Shown: positions 17,624 through 25,644, counted from the first letter of the stretch. The stretch: 29,542 nucleotides of DNA from Clostridiales bacterium UBA7001 (GCA_002449785.1 DJXP01000079.1:1-29542), one strand, 5' to 3'. The notes: generated by a model from the letters alone, not told the origin. Numbers and translations are program-made.

Positions 17624-17652
17624 TTGAAATAGAAATTTAAGAATGATATAAT
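17624..17652 (+). promoter_or_regulatory. Promoter of the metallophosphoesterase gene
   Basis: TTGAAA (17624-17629), 17 nt, then consensus TATAAT (17647-17652) preceded by TG (extended -10). Transcription should begin near 17659, only about 10 nt before the SD, so the 5' UTR is very short. Confidence 0.8.
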
Positions 17653-17679
17653 GAGCAATATGAAAAAGAGGTGGTAAAA

Positions 17680-18564
17680 ATAAAAATAGCAATAATTTCA
17701 GACATTCATGCAAATAGTGTTGCATTAGAAGAAATAATAAAAGATGCCAAAAAAAGTGGAGCTGAAGAATTTTTATTTTTAGGTGATCAAGTAAATGATT
17801 TGCCATTTGGAAATGAAACATTAGAAATTGTTAAAAAAATTAGTGATAAAGTATTGAAAGGAAATAAAGAACAATATTTAATAGAATATGAAACTGAAAA
17901 GTATTATTGGGATAATATTCAATTTAAAAATACTATTTTTCTATATAATGAATTATCAAAAGAAAATATGGAATATATAAAAACACTTCCACTTTCAATG
18001 AGCTTAGAATTTGAAGGAGTAAAAATCCTAATTTCGCATGGCTCTCCTACATCTGTTACAGAATTTATACATGAATATGATGATGATGAAATTAACAAAT
18101 ATACCAAAAATATGAAAGAAGATATTTTAATATTTGGACATACACATGATAAAATGTGGCATAGAGTTTATAATAATAAATTACTAATAAATGCTGGTTG
18201 TGCAGGAGTTTCTCCACATTATAAGGCAAAATCAGAATATGTATTATTAGAAGTTAAAGATTCAAAAATAGTTAATGTCGAGTATAAATTAATAGATTAT
18301 GATATAGAAAAAGTTAAAGAAAAAATTATTCAAAGTGGAATACTAGAATATGATAAAGTTCTTATGAATTTAACATATCTATCCCTTAGTGGATATGGTG
18401 ACATTAGAGAAAGATTTTTTGCAGAAGCAAAAAAGAAAATGCTTGAAAGATATGGTGTATGGCATAAAAGCAATGCAAAAGGTATTTTTACATATTTTAA
18501 ATTATTTGATGATGATATTTGGTTGGGTTTAGCGGACAAATATAAAGAACACTTTGTATTTTAA
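17680..18564 (+). CDS. Calcineurin-like metallophosphoesterase
   Basis: A protein of about 294 residues with a two-metal phosphodiesterase/phosphatase fold of the YfcE/MJ0936-like group. Metal-binding motifs are in order: SDIHAN near the start, FLGDQVND at about residue 32, GNKEQYL (GNxE-type) at about 62, ISHGSP, and GHTHDKMW at about 150, followed by INAGCAGVSPHYKAKSEYVLL. The last 95 residues are extra and carry a helical segment (ERFFAEAKKKMLERYGVWHK). The SD GAGGTGG (17668-17674) fits an ATA start at 17680, giving the typical (M)KIAIISDIHAN; the GTG at 17671 lies within the SD. The substrate is unknown. Confidence 0.88.
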   Translation: MKIAIISDIHANSVALEEIIKDAKKSGAEEFLFLGDQVNDLPFGNETLEIVKKISDKVLKGNKEQYLIEYETEKYYWDNIQFKNTIFLYNELSKENMEYIKTLPLSMSLEFEGVKILISHGSPTSVTEFIHEYDDDEINKYTKNMKEDILIFGHTHDKMWHRVYNNKLLINAGCAGVSPHYKAKSEYVLLEVKDSKIVNVEYKLIDYDIEKVKEKIIQSGILEYDKVLMNLTYLSLSGYGDIRERFFAEAKKKMLERYGVWHKSNAKGIFTYFKLFDDDIWLGLADKYKEHFVF

Positions 18565-18604
18565 CAGACAGTGTGACTTAAGGTTCTTGTCTGTTAATTT
18601 TATT
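18561..18604 (+). terminator. Probable terminator after the phosphoesterase gene
   Basis: A 10-bp stem (18561-18570 with 18588-18597), 17-nt loop, followed by TTTTATT. The stem overlaps the stop codon; the T-tract is weak. Confidence 0.55.
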
Positions 18605-18627
18605 CAAAAAAATGAAAGGAATTACTA

Positions 18628-18867
18628 ATGAGATTAGATAAATTTTTAAAGGTTTCACGTGTTATTAAAAGGAGAACTGTTGCAAATGATGCGGCTGATA
18701 ATGGTAGAGTTTCTGTAAATGGAAAAGTTGTAAAACCTAGTTATGAAGTAAAAATAGGAGATATTATTGAAATAAAATTTGGAGATAAATTATCTAAATT
18801 TGAAGTTTTAGCTATTCCAAAGAATCAAGGGAATAAATTAGAAGAAATAATTAAAATCGTGGATTAG
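18628..18867 (+). CDS. rqcP: S4-domain RNA-binding protein RqcP (YabO/Hsp15 homologue)
   Basis: A 79-residue protein that is one S4 domain (MRLDKFLKVSRVIKRRTVAN, then GRVSVNGKVVKPSYEVKIGD), matching the short YabO/RqcP family. RqcP binds stalled 50S subunits with RqcH and drives alanine-tail addition in ribosome quality control. AAAGGA precedes the ATG. A palindromic element and dnaE follow within about 100 nt. A ribosome-rescue factor next to a gene with programmed-looking frameshifts is suggestive, but adjacency alone proves nothing. Confidence 0.9.
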   Translation: MRLDKFLKVSRVIKRRTVANDAADNGRVSVNGKVVKPSYEVKIGDIIEIKFGDKLSKFEVLAIPKNQGNKLEEIIKIVD

Positions 18868-18876
18868 AGGTAAGCT

Positions 18877-18946
18877 CCTTGGACTAGAGGGACGTTCCTT
18901 AAAGTCCAAAAATTTGGACTTTAAGGAACGTCCCTCTAGTCCAAGG
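18877..18946. repeat. Perfect palindrome with 34-bp arms (REPIN/MITE-like) before dnaE
   Basis: Arms 18877-18910 and 18913-18946 are perfect inverted copies with a 2-nt centre. The sequence (AGAGGGACGTTCCTTAAAG) is much richer in G and C than its surroundings. Part of the arm is repeated once more at 18947-18953 (TCTAGTCC), just before the dnaE ribosome site. GGGACGTT palindromes of this kind occur as dispersed REP-like elements in many Firmicutes; another GGACGTT element is at 26992. Confidence 0.9.
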
Positions 18947-18968
18947 TCTAGTCCAGAAGGAGAAAAAA

Positions 18969-21900
18969 ATGCCAGATTTTGTACACTTACATGTACATAG
19001 TGAATATAGTCTTTTAGATGGAATGTGTAGAATAAAAGATTTACCTAAAAGAGCAAAAGAGCTTGGAATGAATGCTATTGCTCTTACTGATCATGGAGTT
19101 ATGTATGGTGCTGTAAATTTTTATAAAGAATGTAAAAAAGAAGGTATTAAGCCTATTATAGGTTGTGAAGTATATGTCGCTCCTAGAAGTAGGTTTAATA
19201 AAGAAGCTGGAATTGATGATGATATAGCACATTTAATTTTACTTGTAAAGAATAAAACGGGTTATCAAAATTTAATAAAATTAGTTTCACTTTCTTTTAC
19301 AGAAGGCTATTATTATAAACCTCGTATTGATAGAGAATTATTAGAACAATATAGTGAAGGATTAATTTGCTTAAGTGCATGCTTAGCGGGGGAAGTAAAT
19401 AAAGCTATTTTAAAAGGTGATATTGAAAAAGCAAAAGAGACTGCTACTTGGTATAAAAACTTATTCGGTGAAGATTATTATATTGAAATTCAAAACAATG
19501 GTGTTTATGAGCAAATAATGGCGAATCAGCAATTAATTGGGATTGCAAGGAATTTAGATATTCCACTTGTTGGAACTAATGATGCACATTATTTGAAAAA
19601 AGAAGATAGCTTTAATCATGAAATTTTACTTTGCATTCAGACTGCAAAAAAAATAACTGATGAAGATAGAATGAGATTCGGTTCAAATGAGTTTTACATA
19701 AAATCTCCAGAAGAAATGGCAGATTATTTTTCGGAAGTACCAGAAGCAATCCAAAATACAGTAAAAATTGCAGATAAATGTAACTTTGATTTTGAGTTTG
19801 GGGTTACAAAACTTCCAAATTATGATGTACCGGAAGAATTTAAAACACATGAAGAATACTTTAGATTTCTTACATGGAATGGTATTGAGAAAAGATATGG
19901 AAAAAATTATAGTGATGATGTAAAAAGTAGAACAGAATATGAGCTTGGGATAATCTCTAAAATGGGATATGTAGATTATTATTTGATTGTATGGGATTAT
20001 ATAAATTATGCAAAATCTGTAGGGATTCCAGTAGGACCAGGCCGTGGTTCTGGTGCAGGATCAATTGTTGCATTTGCTATTGGTATTACAGATATTGATC
20101 CACTTAAATATAATTTGCTTTTTGAAAGATTCTTAAATCCTGAAAGAATTAGTATGCCTGATTTTGATGTTGACTTTTCAGATGAAAGAAGAGGGGAAGT
20201 AATAGAATATGTAGCAAAGAAATATGGAAGAGACCATGTTTCTCAAATAATAACATTTGGAACAATGTCTGCGAAAAGTGTTATAAGAGATGTTGGAAGA
20301 GTTCTAGATGTTCCATATAGTGAAGTTGATAAACTTGCGAAAATGATACCATTTCAAATTGGAATAACAATAGATAAAGCTATAGAAGAAAATAAAGAGT
20401 TCAGAGAAGCTTATGAAAATGATGAAACTGCAAAAAGAATTATAGATATAGCAAGAGGTTTAGAAGGAATGCCTAGAAATGCTTCTACTCATGCGTGTCG
20501 GAGTTGTTATAACAAAAGATCCAGTAGATACTTATGTTCCACTTGCTACAAATGATGGAAATATTGTGGCACAATACACTATGGTACTATTAGAAGAACT
20601 AGGTCTTTTAAAAATGGACTTTTTAGGTCTTAGAACTTTAAGTGTTATTGCAAACTGCTTAGAATTAATAAAGAAAAATAGAGGCATAGATGTAATTTTT
20701 GATGAAAAAATGGATGATCCAAAAGTTTATAAATTATGGCAAGAAGGAAAGACATTTGGTATTTTTCAATTTGAAAGTACTGGCATTACCAACTTTATGA
20801 AAGAACTAAAACCAGACTGTTTAGAAGATATTGTTGCACGGAGTTTCATTATATAGGCCAGGACCTATGGATCAAATTCCAAGATACATAAAAGGAAAAT
20901 TAAATCCAGGACATAATGAATATACTCATCCAGCTTTAGAGCCAATATTAAATGTTACATATGGATGCATGGTTTATCAAGAACAAGTTATGCAAATAGT
21001 AAGAGATTTGGCAGGATATTCACTTCGGAAGAGCAGATTTAGTAAGACGTGCTATGGGAAAGAAAAAGCTTGATGTTATGGCTAAAGAAAGAGAAGTATT
21101 TATTAATGGACAAGTAGATGAAAGTGGTAATGTTATTGTTCCAGGATGCGTGAGAAATGGAATAGATAGCACATCTGCAAATAAAATATTCGATGAAATG
21201 GCAGAATTTGCAAAATATGCGTTTAATAAATCACATGCAGCTGCATATGCAGTTATATCTTATAGAACAGCATATTTAAAAACATATTATAAAGAAGAAT
21301 TAATGGCAGCTACTTTAAATAGTTTTTTAGGAAATTTAGATAAAATTCCATTATATATTCATGACTGTAAGGAAATGGGAATAGAAATATTAAATCCAAG
21401 CATAAATGAAAGTTTAGCTAAATTTACAGTTATTGATAATAAAATAAGATTTGGACTCGGAAGCATTAAAAATGTTGGAGTTGCTGTAATAGATGGATTA
21501 GTAGAAGAAAGAGAAAAAAATGGTTCATATGAAAGTTTTACATCTTTTTGTGAAAGAGTAAAAGATATAGGTATTAATAAAAAGTGCATAGAGAGTTTAA
21601 TTAAAGCAGGTGCATTTGATGAATTTGGAAAAACAAGAGCAACTCTTTTAGCATCATTTGAGACAATTTTAGATACTATTAATAATGAATATAAGAATAA
21701 AATGGCAAATCAAGTCTCAATGTTTGATCTAATGAACAATGATAAAAATGAGATAGAAACTCAAAAATATAGTTTTATAGAAAAAGAGGAGATGGACCCA
21801 AAAGAATTATTAGGGTATGAAAAAGAAATGCTTGGGGTATATATTTCTGGTCACCCTCTAGATAAGATTAAATCTTTAATTGAAAGTAGTACAAACATTT

Positions 21901-22478
21901 CTACATTAAATATGAATAAGATAAATGAAGAAATTGAAGAATTTGGCATGTCTGAAGAATATAAAGATGGAACATATGTAAAATTTGCTGGTATTATATC
22001 AAAAGTTTCAAAAAAATTTACAAGAAAAAATACTATAATGGCTTTTATAAATGTTGAGGATTATTTTGGTAGTGCTGAGATTGTAATTTTTGATAGTTTG
22101 TATGAAAAAATATCTAGTGTACTCTTTGAAGATAATATTATATTTGTTGAAGGAAGATTAAGCATTAGAGAAGATGAGCCAGTTAAAATTGTTGCAAATA
22201 ATATTAGTGAATTTAGTGAAAAGAATATGAGAGGGGAATCTACTAAATTTGCAAATAGTATAAAAGGTATTAATAAAATAAATATCAATATCACTAATTT
22301 ATCTGATGAGCAAAAATCTAGATTAAGAGGAGCAATCAAGTTTTTTTCAGGAGATAGAGTAAATATGAAACTTGAAATTACAGATAATGGAGTTGTTAAA
22401 CCATGTGGAGCGATTTATGCAAATGAAAAAATTTTAAATGTGTTCAAAGAAATTGTTGGAGAAGAAAATTTGGACTAA
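18969..22478 (+). CDS. dnaE: DNA polymerase III alpha subunit, read through three +1 CGG-A frameshifts
   Basis: The replicative PHP-type polymerase subunit. The PHP domain opens with HLHVHSEYSLLDG (H6, H8, H10). The palm has PDFDVDF with catalytic D400 and D402. The third catalytic aspartate, in KMDFLGL (D550), the finger region with LYRPGPM, the HhH part and a C-terminal OB domain follow, but in other frames. Three one-base insertions, each a C before GGA (CGG at 20499, 20839 and 21026), change the frame. Skipping each C restores HACGVVITKDP, DIVAGVSLYRPGP and GYSLGRADLVRRAMGKKK, all conserved. The total is then 1168 residues, a normal length. Without shifting, translation stops 18, 5 and 15 codons later, before D550 at the first site. 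AGAAGGAG precedes the ATG. No second dnaE was seen, so decay is unlikely. Confidence 0.93.
20499..20502 (+). other. +1 frameshift site 1 (TGT CGG A)
   Basis: In-frame CGG at codon 511 of dnaE; skipping C20499 lets GGA be read as Gly511 in HACGVV. The zero frame ends at TGA 20553-20555. Confidence 0.8.
20839..20842 (+). other. +1 frameshift site 2 (GCA CGG A)
   Basis: In-frame CGG at codon 624 of the shifted dnaE frame; skipping C20839 gives Gly624 in IVAGVSLYRPG. The unshifted frame ends at TAG 20854-20856. Confidence 0.8.
21026..21029 (+). other. +1 frameshift site 3 (CTT CGG A)
   Basis: In-frame CGG at codon 686; skipping C21026 gives Gly686 in YSLGRADLVRRAM. The unshifted frame ends at TGA 21071-21073. 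Confidence 0.8.
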
Positions 22479-22481
22479 GTA

Positions 22482-22510
22482 TTGAAATAAAAATAGAAAA
22501 ATAGTATAAT
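22482..22510 (+). promoter_or_regulatory. Promoter of the pilin-like gene
   Basis: TTGAAA (22482-22487), 17 nt, TATAAT (22505-22510), starting four bases after the dnaE stop codon. Confidence 0.78.
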
Positions 22511-22541
22511 CTTTTTGAAAAAATAAAGGAGTTTTTATTTT

Positions 22542-23054
22542 ATGAAAAAAGAAAATGGTGCCTCAATAATTCTTTTAGTTATAGTAATAGTTGTTTTAGT
22601 AATTATTGCTGGTGTTGCATTACATGTTGTTTATAAAAACTTAAATAGATTTACAGAAACTGAAGTTGAATATAATAAAGAAGAAATTGTTGAAAAATTA
22701 AATTTAATAGTAAAAGAAAAATATGTACTAGATTATAAGTATGCTTCAGAAAATAATAAAAATATAGATGAAATATATAGTGCAGATACGGTTTTGCAAT
22801 ATCTTTTAGATAAAAACATTATTGAGCAGTTAAAAGATATAAATGATAATATAGTTGAAAATCAGTATTTTATAAATCCTGATGCATTAAATAGTGATAT
22901 TGCTACTAATGTTATTAATGGAAATGGTTCAAACAGTAATGGAACTAAAGTATTTAAAATTAAACAATTGGAAGATAAATATATGATTTATTTTGTAAAT
23001 AAATTTGGGGATGAAGAAGAACTTGGAGAACTTGTGATGAAGCCTGAAGTATAA
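22542..23054 (+). CDS. Single-span membrane protein, pilin-like N-terminus
   Basis: 170 residues. A short basic start (MKKENGAS) leads into one long hydrophobic helix (IILLVIVIVVLVIIAGVALHVV, residues about 9-30), then a helical amphipathic stem and a polar, Asn-rich C-terminal domain with a few beta strands near the end (KVFKIKQLEDKYMIYFVN). The layout resembles the pseudopilin-like proteins common in clostridia. However, the type IV prepilin cleavage glycine and Glu at position 5 are not clearly present, so this is a resemblance only. It stands between its own promoter and a terminator, with no pilus assembly genes nearby. Confidence 0.65.
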   Translation: MKKENGASIILLVIVIVVLVIIAGVALHVVYKNLNRFTETEVEYNKEEIVEKLNLIVKEKYVLDYKYASENNKNIDEIYSADTVLQYLLDKNIIEQLKDINDNIVENQYFINPDALNSDIATNVINGNGSNSNGTKVFKIKQLEDKYMIYFVNKFGDEEELGELVMKPEV

Positions 23055-23064
23055 AGAAAAAGAA

Positions 23065-23098
23065 AAAAACTTTCTGTATTATACAGAGAGTTTTTTTT
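23065..23098 (+). terminator. Intrinsic terminator
   Basis: A 12-bp stem with one G-U pair (AAACTTTCTGTA with TACAGAGAGTTT), a 3-nt loop and T8. Confidence 0.9.
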
Positions 23099-23172
23099 AG
23101 AATTGATTATAATAATTAAAACAAAAGAATTTATAGTAATATATTTGAAATTTTATTTTAATAAAAATGTAA

Positions 23173-23201
23173 TTGACTAATAATATATATATATATATAT
23201 T
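23173..23201 (+). promoter_or_regulatory. Putative promoter containing a (TA)n tract
   Basis: TTGACT (23173-23178), 17 nt and TATATT (23196-23201). Spacer and -10 lie within an alternating TA run of about 20 bases (23181-23200). The next TATAAT-like box (23210-23215) would be 31 nt from the -35 element. Repeat-length change would alter promoter spacing. Confidence 0.45.
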
Positions 23202-23240
23202 ATTATTAATATAATCATTGTAATAGAAAGGGAAGAGAAT

Positions 23241-23354
23241 ATGGGTGAAAATAATAATGATAAGGAAGTAAATAAACATGAAGAAGTATCAAAAGCATTT
23301 GAAAAAGCTTGGAAAACAATTAAGGCGTTAAAAGATGATGGAGGTGAAGAATAA
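23241..23354 (+). CDS. 37-residue charged protein, translationally coupled to the coiled-coil gene
   Basis: A short ORF from ATG 23241 (GGAAGAG upstream) to TAA 23352-23354. The product is hydrophilic, with one predicted helix (KHEEVSKAFEKAWKTIKALK) and an acidic end. Its stop overlaps the next start as TAATG, and its 3' end carries the GGAGGTGA site of the next gene, so the two are coupled. No family is recognised. Its clean SD, its coupling and its codon use support a real gene. Confidence 0.65.
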   Translation: MGENNNDKEVNKHEEVSKAFEKAWKTIKALKDDGGEE

Positions 23355-24614
23355 TGGCAGATAACAATGGAAATGAGCATCTTGAAAGTGTGTCTAATAA
23401 TGAACAAACTGATAAATCAATAATAGAAAGGCCACAAATATCTTGGTGGGCAAGATTATTGGGTGGTAGTACATTAGCTGATATAATGGAACAAGCAGAT
23501 AGATATTTACAAGAAGCTACAAAGATGAGAATGGATGTTGAAGGAGAAAATGCACAATTAGCACAAACAAAAGAAAAAATGATAGAAGAAGCTTCAAAAA
23601 TAGCACAACACAAATTAGAAGAAGAGAGAAGACAGTTACAAGAGGATAGAGAATTAGATTATAAAGAAATGCAAGAAAGAGAAAAAGATCTAGATGCAAG
23701 AAAACGAGAACTAGATGCAAGAGAACGAGAACTAGATGAAAGAAAAAAAGCACTAGATGAAAGAGAGGCTGCTTTTCAACATCATGAGGCTGTTGTGACA
23801 TCAATGGGATTAGATTATCTAGAAAATAAAGGATTAGACCATAGAGCTGATTCAGTTGCTGTAGGAGAAGAAAGACTTGATGCTAGAAGAGAAGAAGTAA
23901 ATAAAGACAAAGAAGAGGCAGATAGGAGAAAAGCTATATACACTGAAGAACATAAAATAGACCCAGAAATTCCAGATAGTTCTGTTGCTAGAGATGAAGC
24001 TTTTTTGGAATATGCTTCTGAATTATATGAAGAAGCAGAAAGACTTTTGGAATTAAGAAAAAGAAGTGAAAATGTTAATGAAACAAGAGAAGAGTCTAAA
24101 AAACGAGATATGGATTATAAAGTACTTGTAGCACGAATGATTGGGGCGCTACAAAGATATCGTGAGTCATTACCAGAAAAAGAAAAAAATTTACCTGTTA
24201 TTGATGGTTGTACACTAACCAAGTTTATACAAGATAGAGCTAAAGAAATATTACCAAGCGGAATAAGAACAGACGAAAGTAGTCTAAGCTATGTATTTAA
24301 AAACAATGATGATACTGTTGATCTTTTGGCAAAGGAGGTCTTCCTAGGACATAATCTTGGTGTCGAATCAGTTCATTCATACTTTGGAGTAAATAGTTAC
24401 GGAGACATAAATAACAGAGATGGCTATAGAGATCCAAGGATGGTACGGAAGAGCAATTTTATTAAAAGCTTATAAAGGGGAATATATTGCATTAAAAGGA
24501 AATAACCCAAGAACAGTAATAGATAAAAAAGCATATAGTCCAACAGAACCAGAAACTAAATTTGACGATTTAGCTAAAAAAGTAAAAGAAATCAATGATG
24601 ATGAAGCAAGATAA
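23354..24614 (+). CDS. Coiled-coil protein read through a +1 CGG-A frameshift
   Basis: Read with one +1 shift the product is 419 residues. After a short polar start comes ISWWARLLGGSTLADIMEQA, then a long charged coiled coil (residues about 45-150) with heptad-like repeats such as ARKRELDARERELDERKKAL, a helical middle, and a folded C-terminal part. In-frame CGG at 24446 would lead to a stop 10 codons later (24473-24475). Skipping its C gives GRAILLKAYKGEYIALKGNN and a 56-residue C-terminal extension ending at TAA 24614. The downstream frame has no SD of its own, so it is not a separate gene. Function unknown; no homologue could be named, so the restored frame is not confirmed by conservation as it is in dnaE. 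Confidence 0.72.
24446..24449 (+). other. +1 frameshift site 4 (GTA CGG A)
   Basis: In-frame CGG at codon 365 of the coiled-coil gene. The 10-mer CGGAAGAGCA from 24446 is identical to that at dnaE site 3 (21026). Confidence 0.7.
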
Positions 24615-24622
24615 TAAATAAG

Positions 24623-24686
24623 AACTATGGAGATGTTCTTTTGAATTTGATTTTAAAAAATCCAAAGAGCATCTCCATAGTTTGTT
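24623..24686. terminator. Bidirectional terminator with a 19-bp stem
   Basis: 24623-24641 pairs with 24664-24682 over 19 bp (one G-U) across a 22-nt loop, between convergent genes; T-rich flanks on both strands. Confidence 0.85.
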
Positions 24687-25553
24687 TTAGTTTAATCCAT
24701 AAATATTTTGTTCAACCAATAATTTTGCTCTTTTTTGTGTTTTGCTATTATCTGAATTTAATGAATTTTCTAAAAATTCAGGATGATTAATTAAAAATGT
24801 TTTCATAGAACCATCTGGATCTTTTTTAAAGTTTTCAAGCATTGTTAGTTGTTTATTATTGATTATACCTAAATCAAAAGCTTTGTTAAATAATGTATTA
24901 TCAATTTGAAGAAGAGAATATACTTTTACACCATCATTTGTAAGAGTTTCAGTTCCACCTTGCATTCTATCTACTGCAAATACGCTCCATACTATGTTTG
25001 AGCCCAATTTTTTAATTGCAGGTATCCAAGCTCTTGTAAAACTTGCAGATTGATTTAAAAGATCTGCTAAGTGAAGAAATCTTTTACCTTCAATTTTATC
25101 TTGAATTTTACTTTCTGTAAAATTGCTATTGCTTGTAACTGTTGATAAATCTTTATAAATTGTAACATGAGGCTTTCCTAAAAGATAAGCCATTATATTT
25201 GAAAAATACCAATCTCTTCTTTCACCACCAGAAATATAATCAATTTGACTTAAATCTATATTTTGTTCAATATAGCCTTTCATATAATCTATAACTGATT
25301 TATATATTTCATTTGTTTTATAATGATCCAAAACTTTTGAAAAGATATTTGCAGGAATATCTATTTTATTTACTGTTTCTAATTGATTGTCAATGTATTC
25401 TAACAATTCTTTAGAATCTTTTTCACTTCCATATAAATAATCTGCATTAATAAAATATGGACCTATTTTTCCTGATGTATACCAAAATGGTTTGTTTTCT
25501 TCAGCTACTTTAAAAGCATTTGTTTCAAATAATAAATTCATTATATCTTTCAT
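24687..25553 (-). CDS. Orotate phosphoribosyltransferase-like protein
   Basis: 288 residues. The N-terminal segment FWYTSGKIGPYFINADYLYG (about 23-42) matches the OPRT opening (SGxxSPYFxN), and HLADLLNQSASFTRAWIPAI plus VWSVFAVDRMQGG mirror the PRPP-binding region and following strand of PyrE. The position, divergent from pyrC and pyrF, supports a role in pyrimidine synthesis or salvage. However, the PRPP motif normally reads VEDVITTG(T/S) with two acidic residues; here it is ADLLNQSAS with only one, and the protein is about 80 residues longer than PyrE. It may be a diverged OPRT, another phosphoribosyltransferase, or a regulatory or inactive copy. AAAGGAG precedes the ATG at 25553. Confidence 0.68.
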   Translation of the reverse strand: MKDIMNLLFETNAFKVAEENKPFWYTSGKIGPYFINADYLYGSEKDSKELLEYIDNQLETVNKIDIPANIFSKVLDHYKTNEIYKSVIDYMKGYIEQNIDLSQIDYISGGERRDWYFSNIMAYLLGKPHVTIYKDLSTVTSNSNFTESKIQDKIEGKRFLHLADLLNQSASFTRAWIPAIKKLGSNIVWSVFAVDRMQGGTETLTNDGVKVYSLLQIDNTLFNKAFDLGIINNKQLTMLENFKKDPDGSMKTFLINHPEFLENSLNSDNSKTQKRAKLLVEQNIYGLN

Positions 25554-25591
25554 AAATTTATGCTCCTTTAATATATTTTAATTTATTTAAT

Positions 25592-25620
25592 ATAATATAG
25601 GAAAAACTTTCAAAAGTCAA
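25592..25620 (-). promoter_or_regulatory. Promoter of the OPRT-like gene
   Basis: On the minus strand, TTGACT (25620-25615), 17 nt, and TATTAT (25597-25592); back to back with the pyrC promoter. Confidence 0.72.
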
Positions 25621-25644
25621 TTTATTAACAATATTATTTTTTTG

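Noticed and set aside
18969..22478. dnaE as a decaying pseudogene
   Set aside because: The three breaks are all the same kind of event (C before GGA), no other stop or indel is present over 3.5 kb, and every catalytic residue and conserved segment is intact.
23177..23613. Minus-strand frames over the (TA)n region and the coiled-coil start
   Set aside because: Low-complexity or Cys/Ser-rich shadows of the plus-strand genes, without ribosome sites.
20499..24449. Random or context-driven sequencing insertion before GGA
   Set aside because: Many other GGA strings in genes, in and out of frame, show no insertion; an error before an out-of-frame GGA would have broken other genes. Read evidence would still be decisive.
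21020..24456. Illumina adapter trace: CGGAAGAGC at sites 3 and 4 equals part of the common adapter AGATCGGAAGAGC
   Set aside because: Not fully excluded, so raw reads should be checked. But sites 1 and 2 continue as CGGAGTT and do not match the adapter beyond CGGA, no other adapter bases are present, the flanking coding sequence continues without a junction, and GGAAGAG elsewhere in dnaE (near 20298) has no extra C.
24420..24614. Separate 64-codon gene after the coiled-coil gene
   Set aside because: Its ATG has no SD and overlaps the preceding frame; it is better read as the +1 continuation through CGG at 24446.
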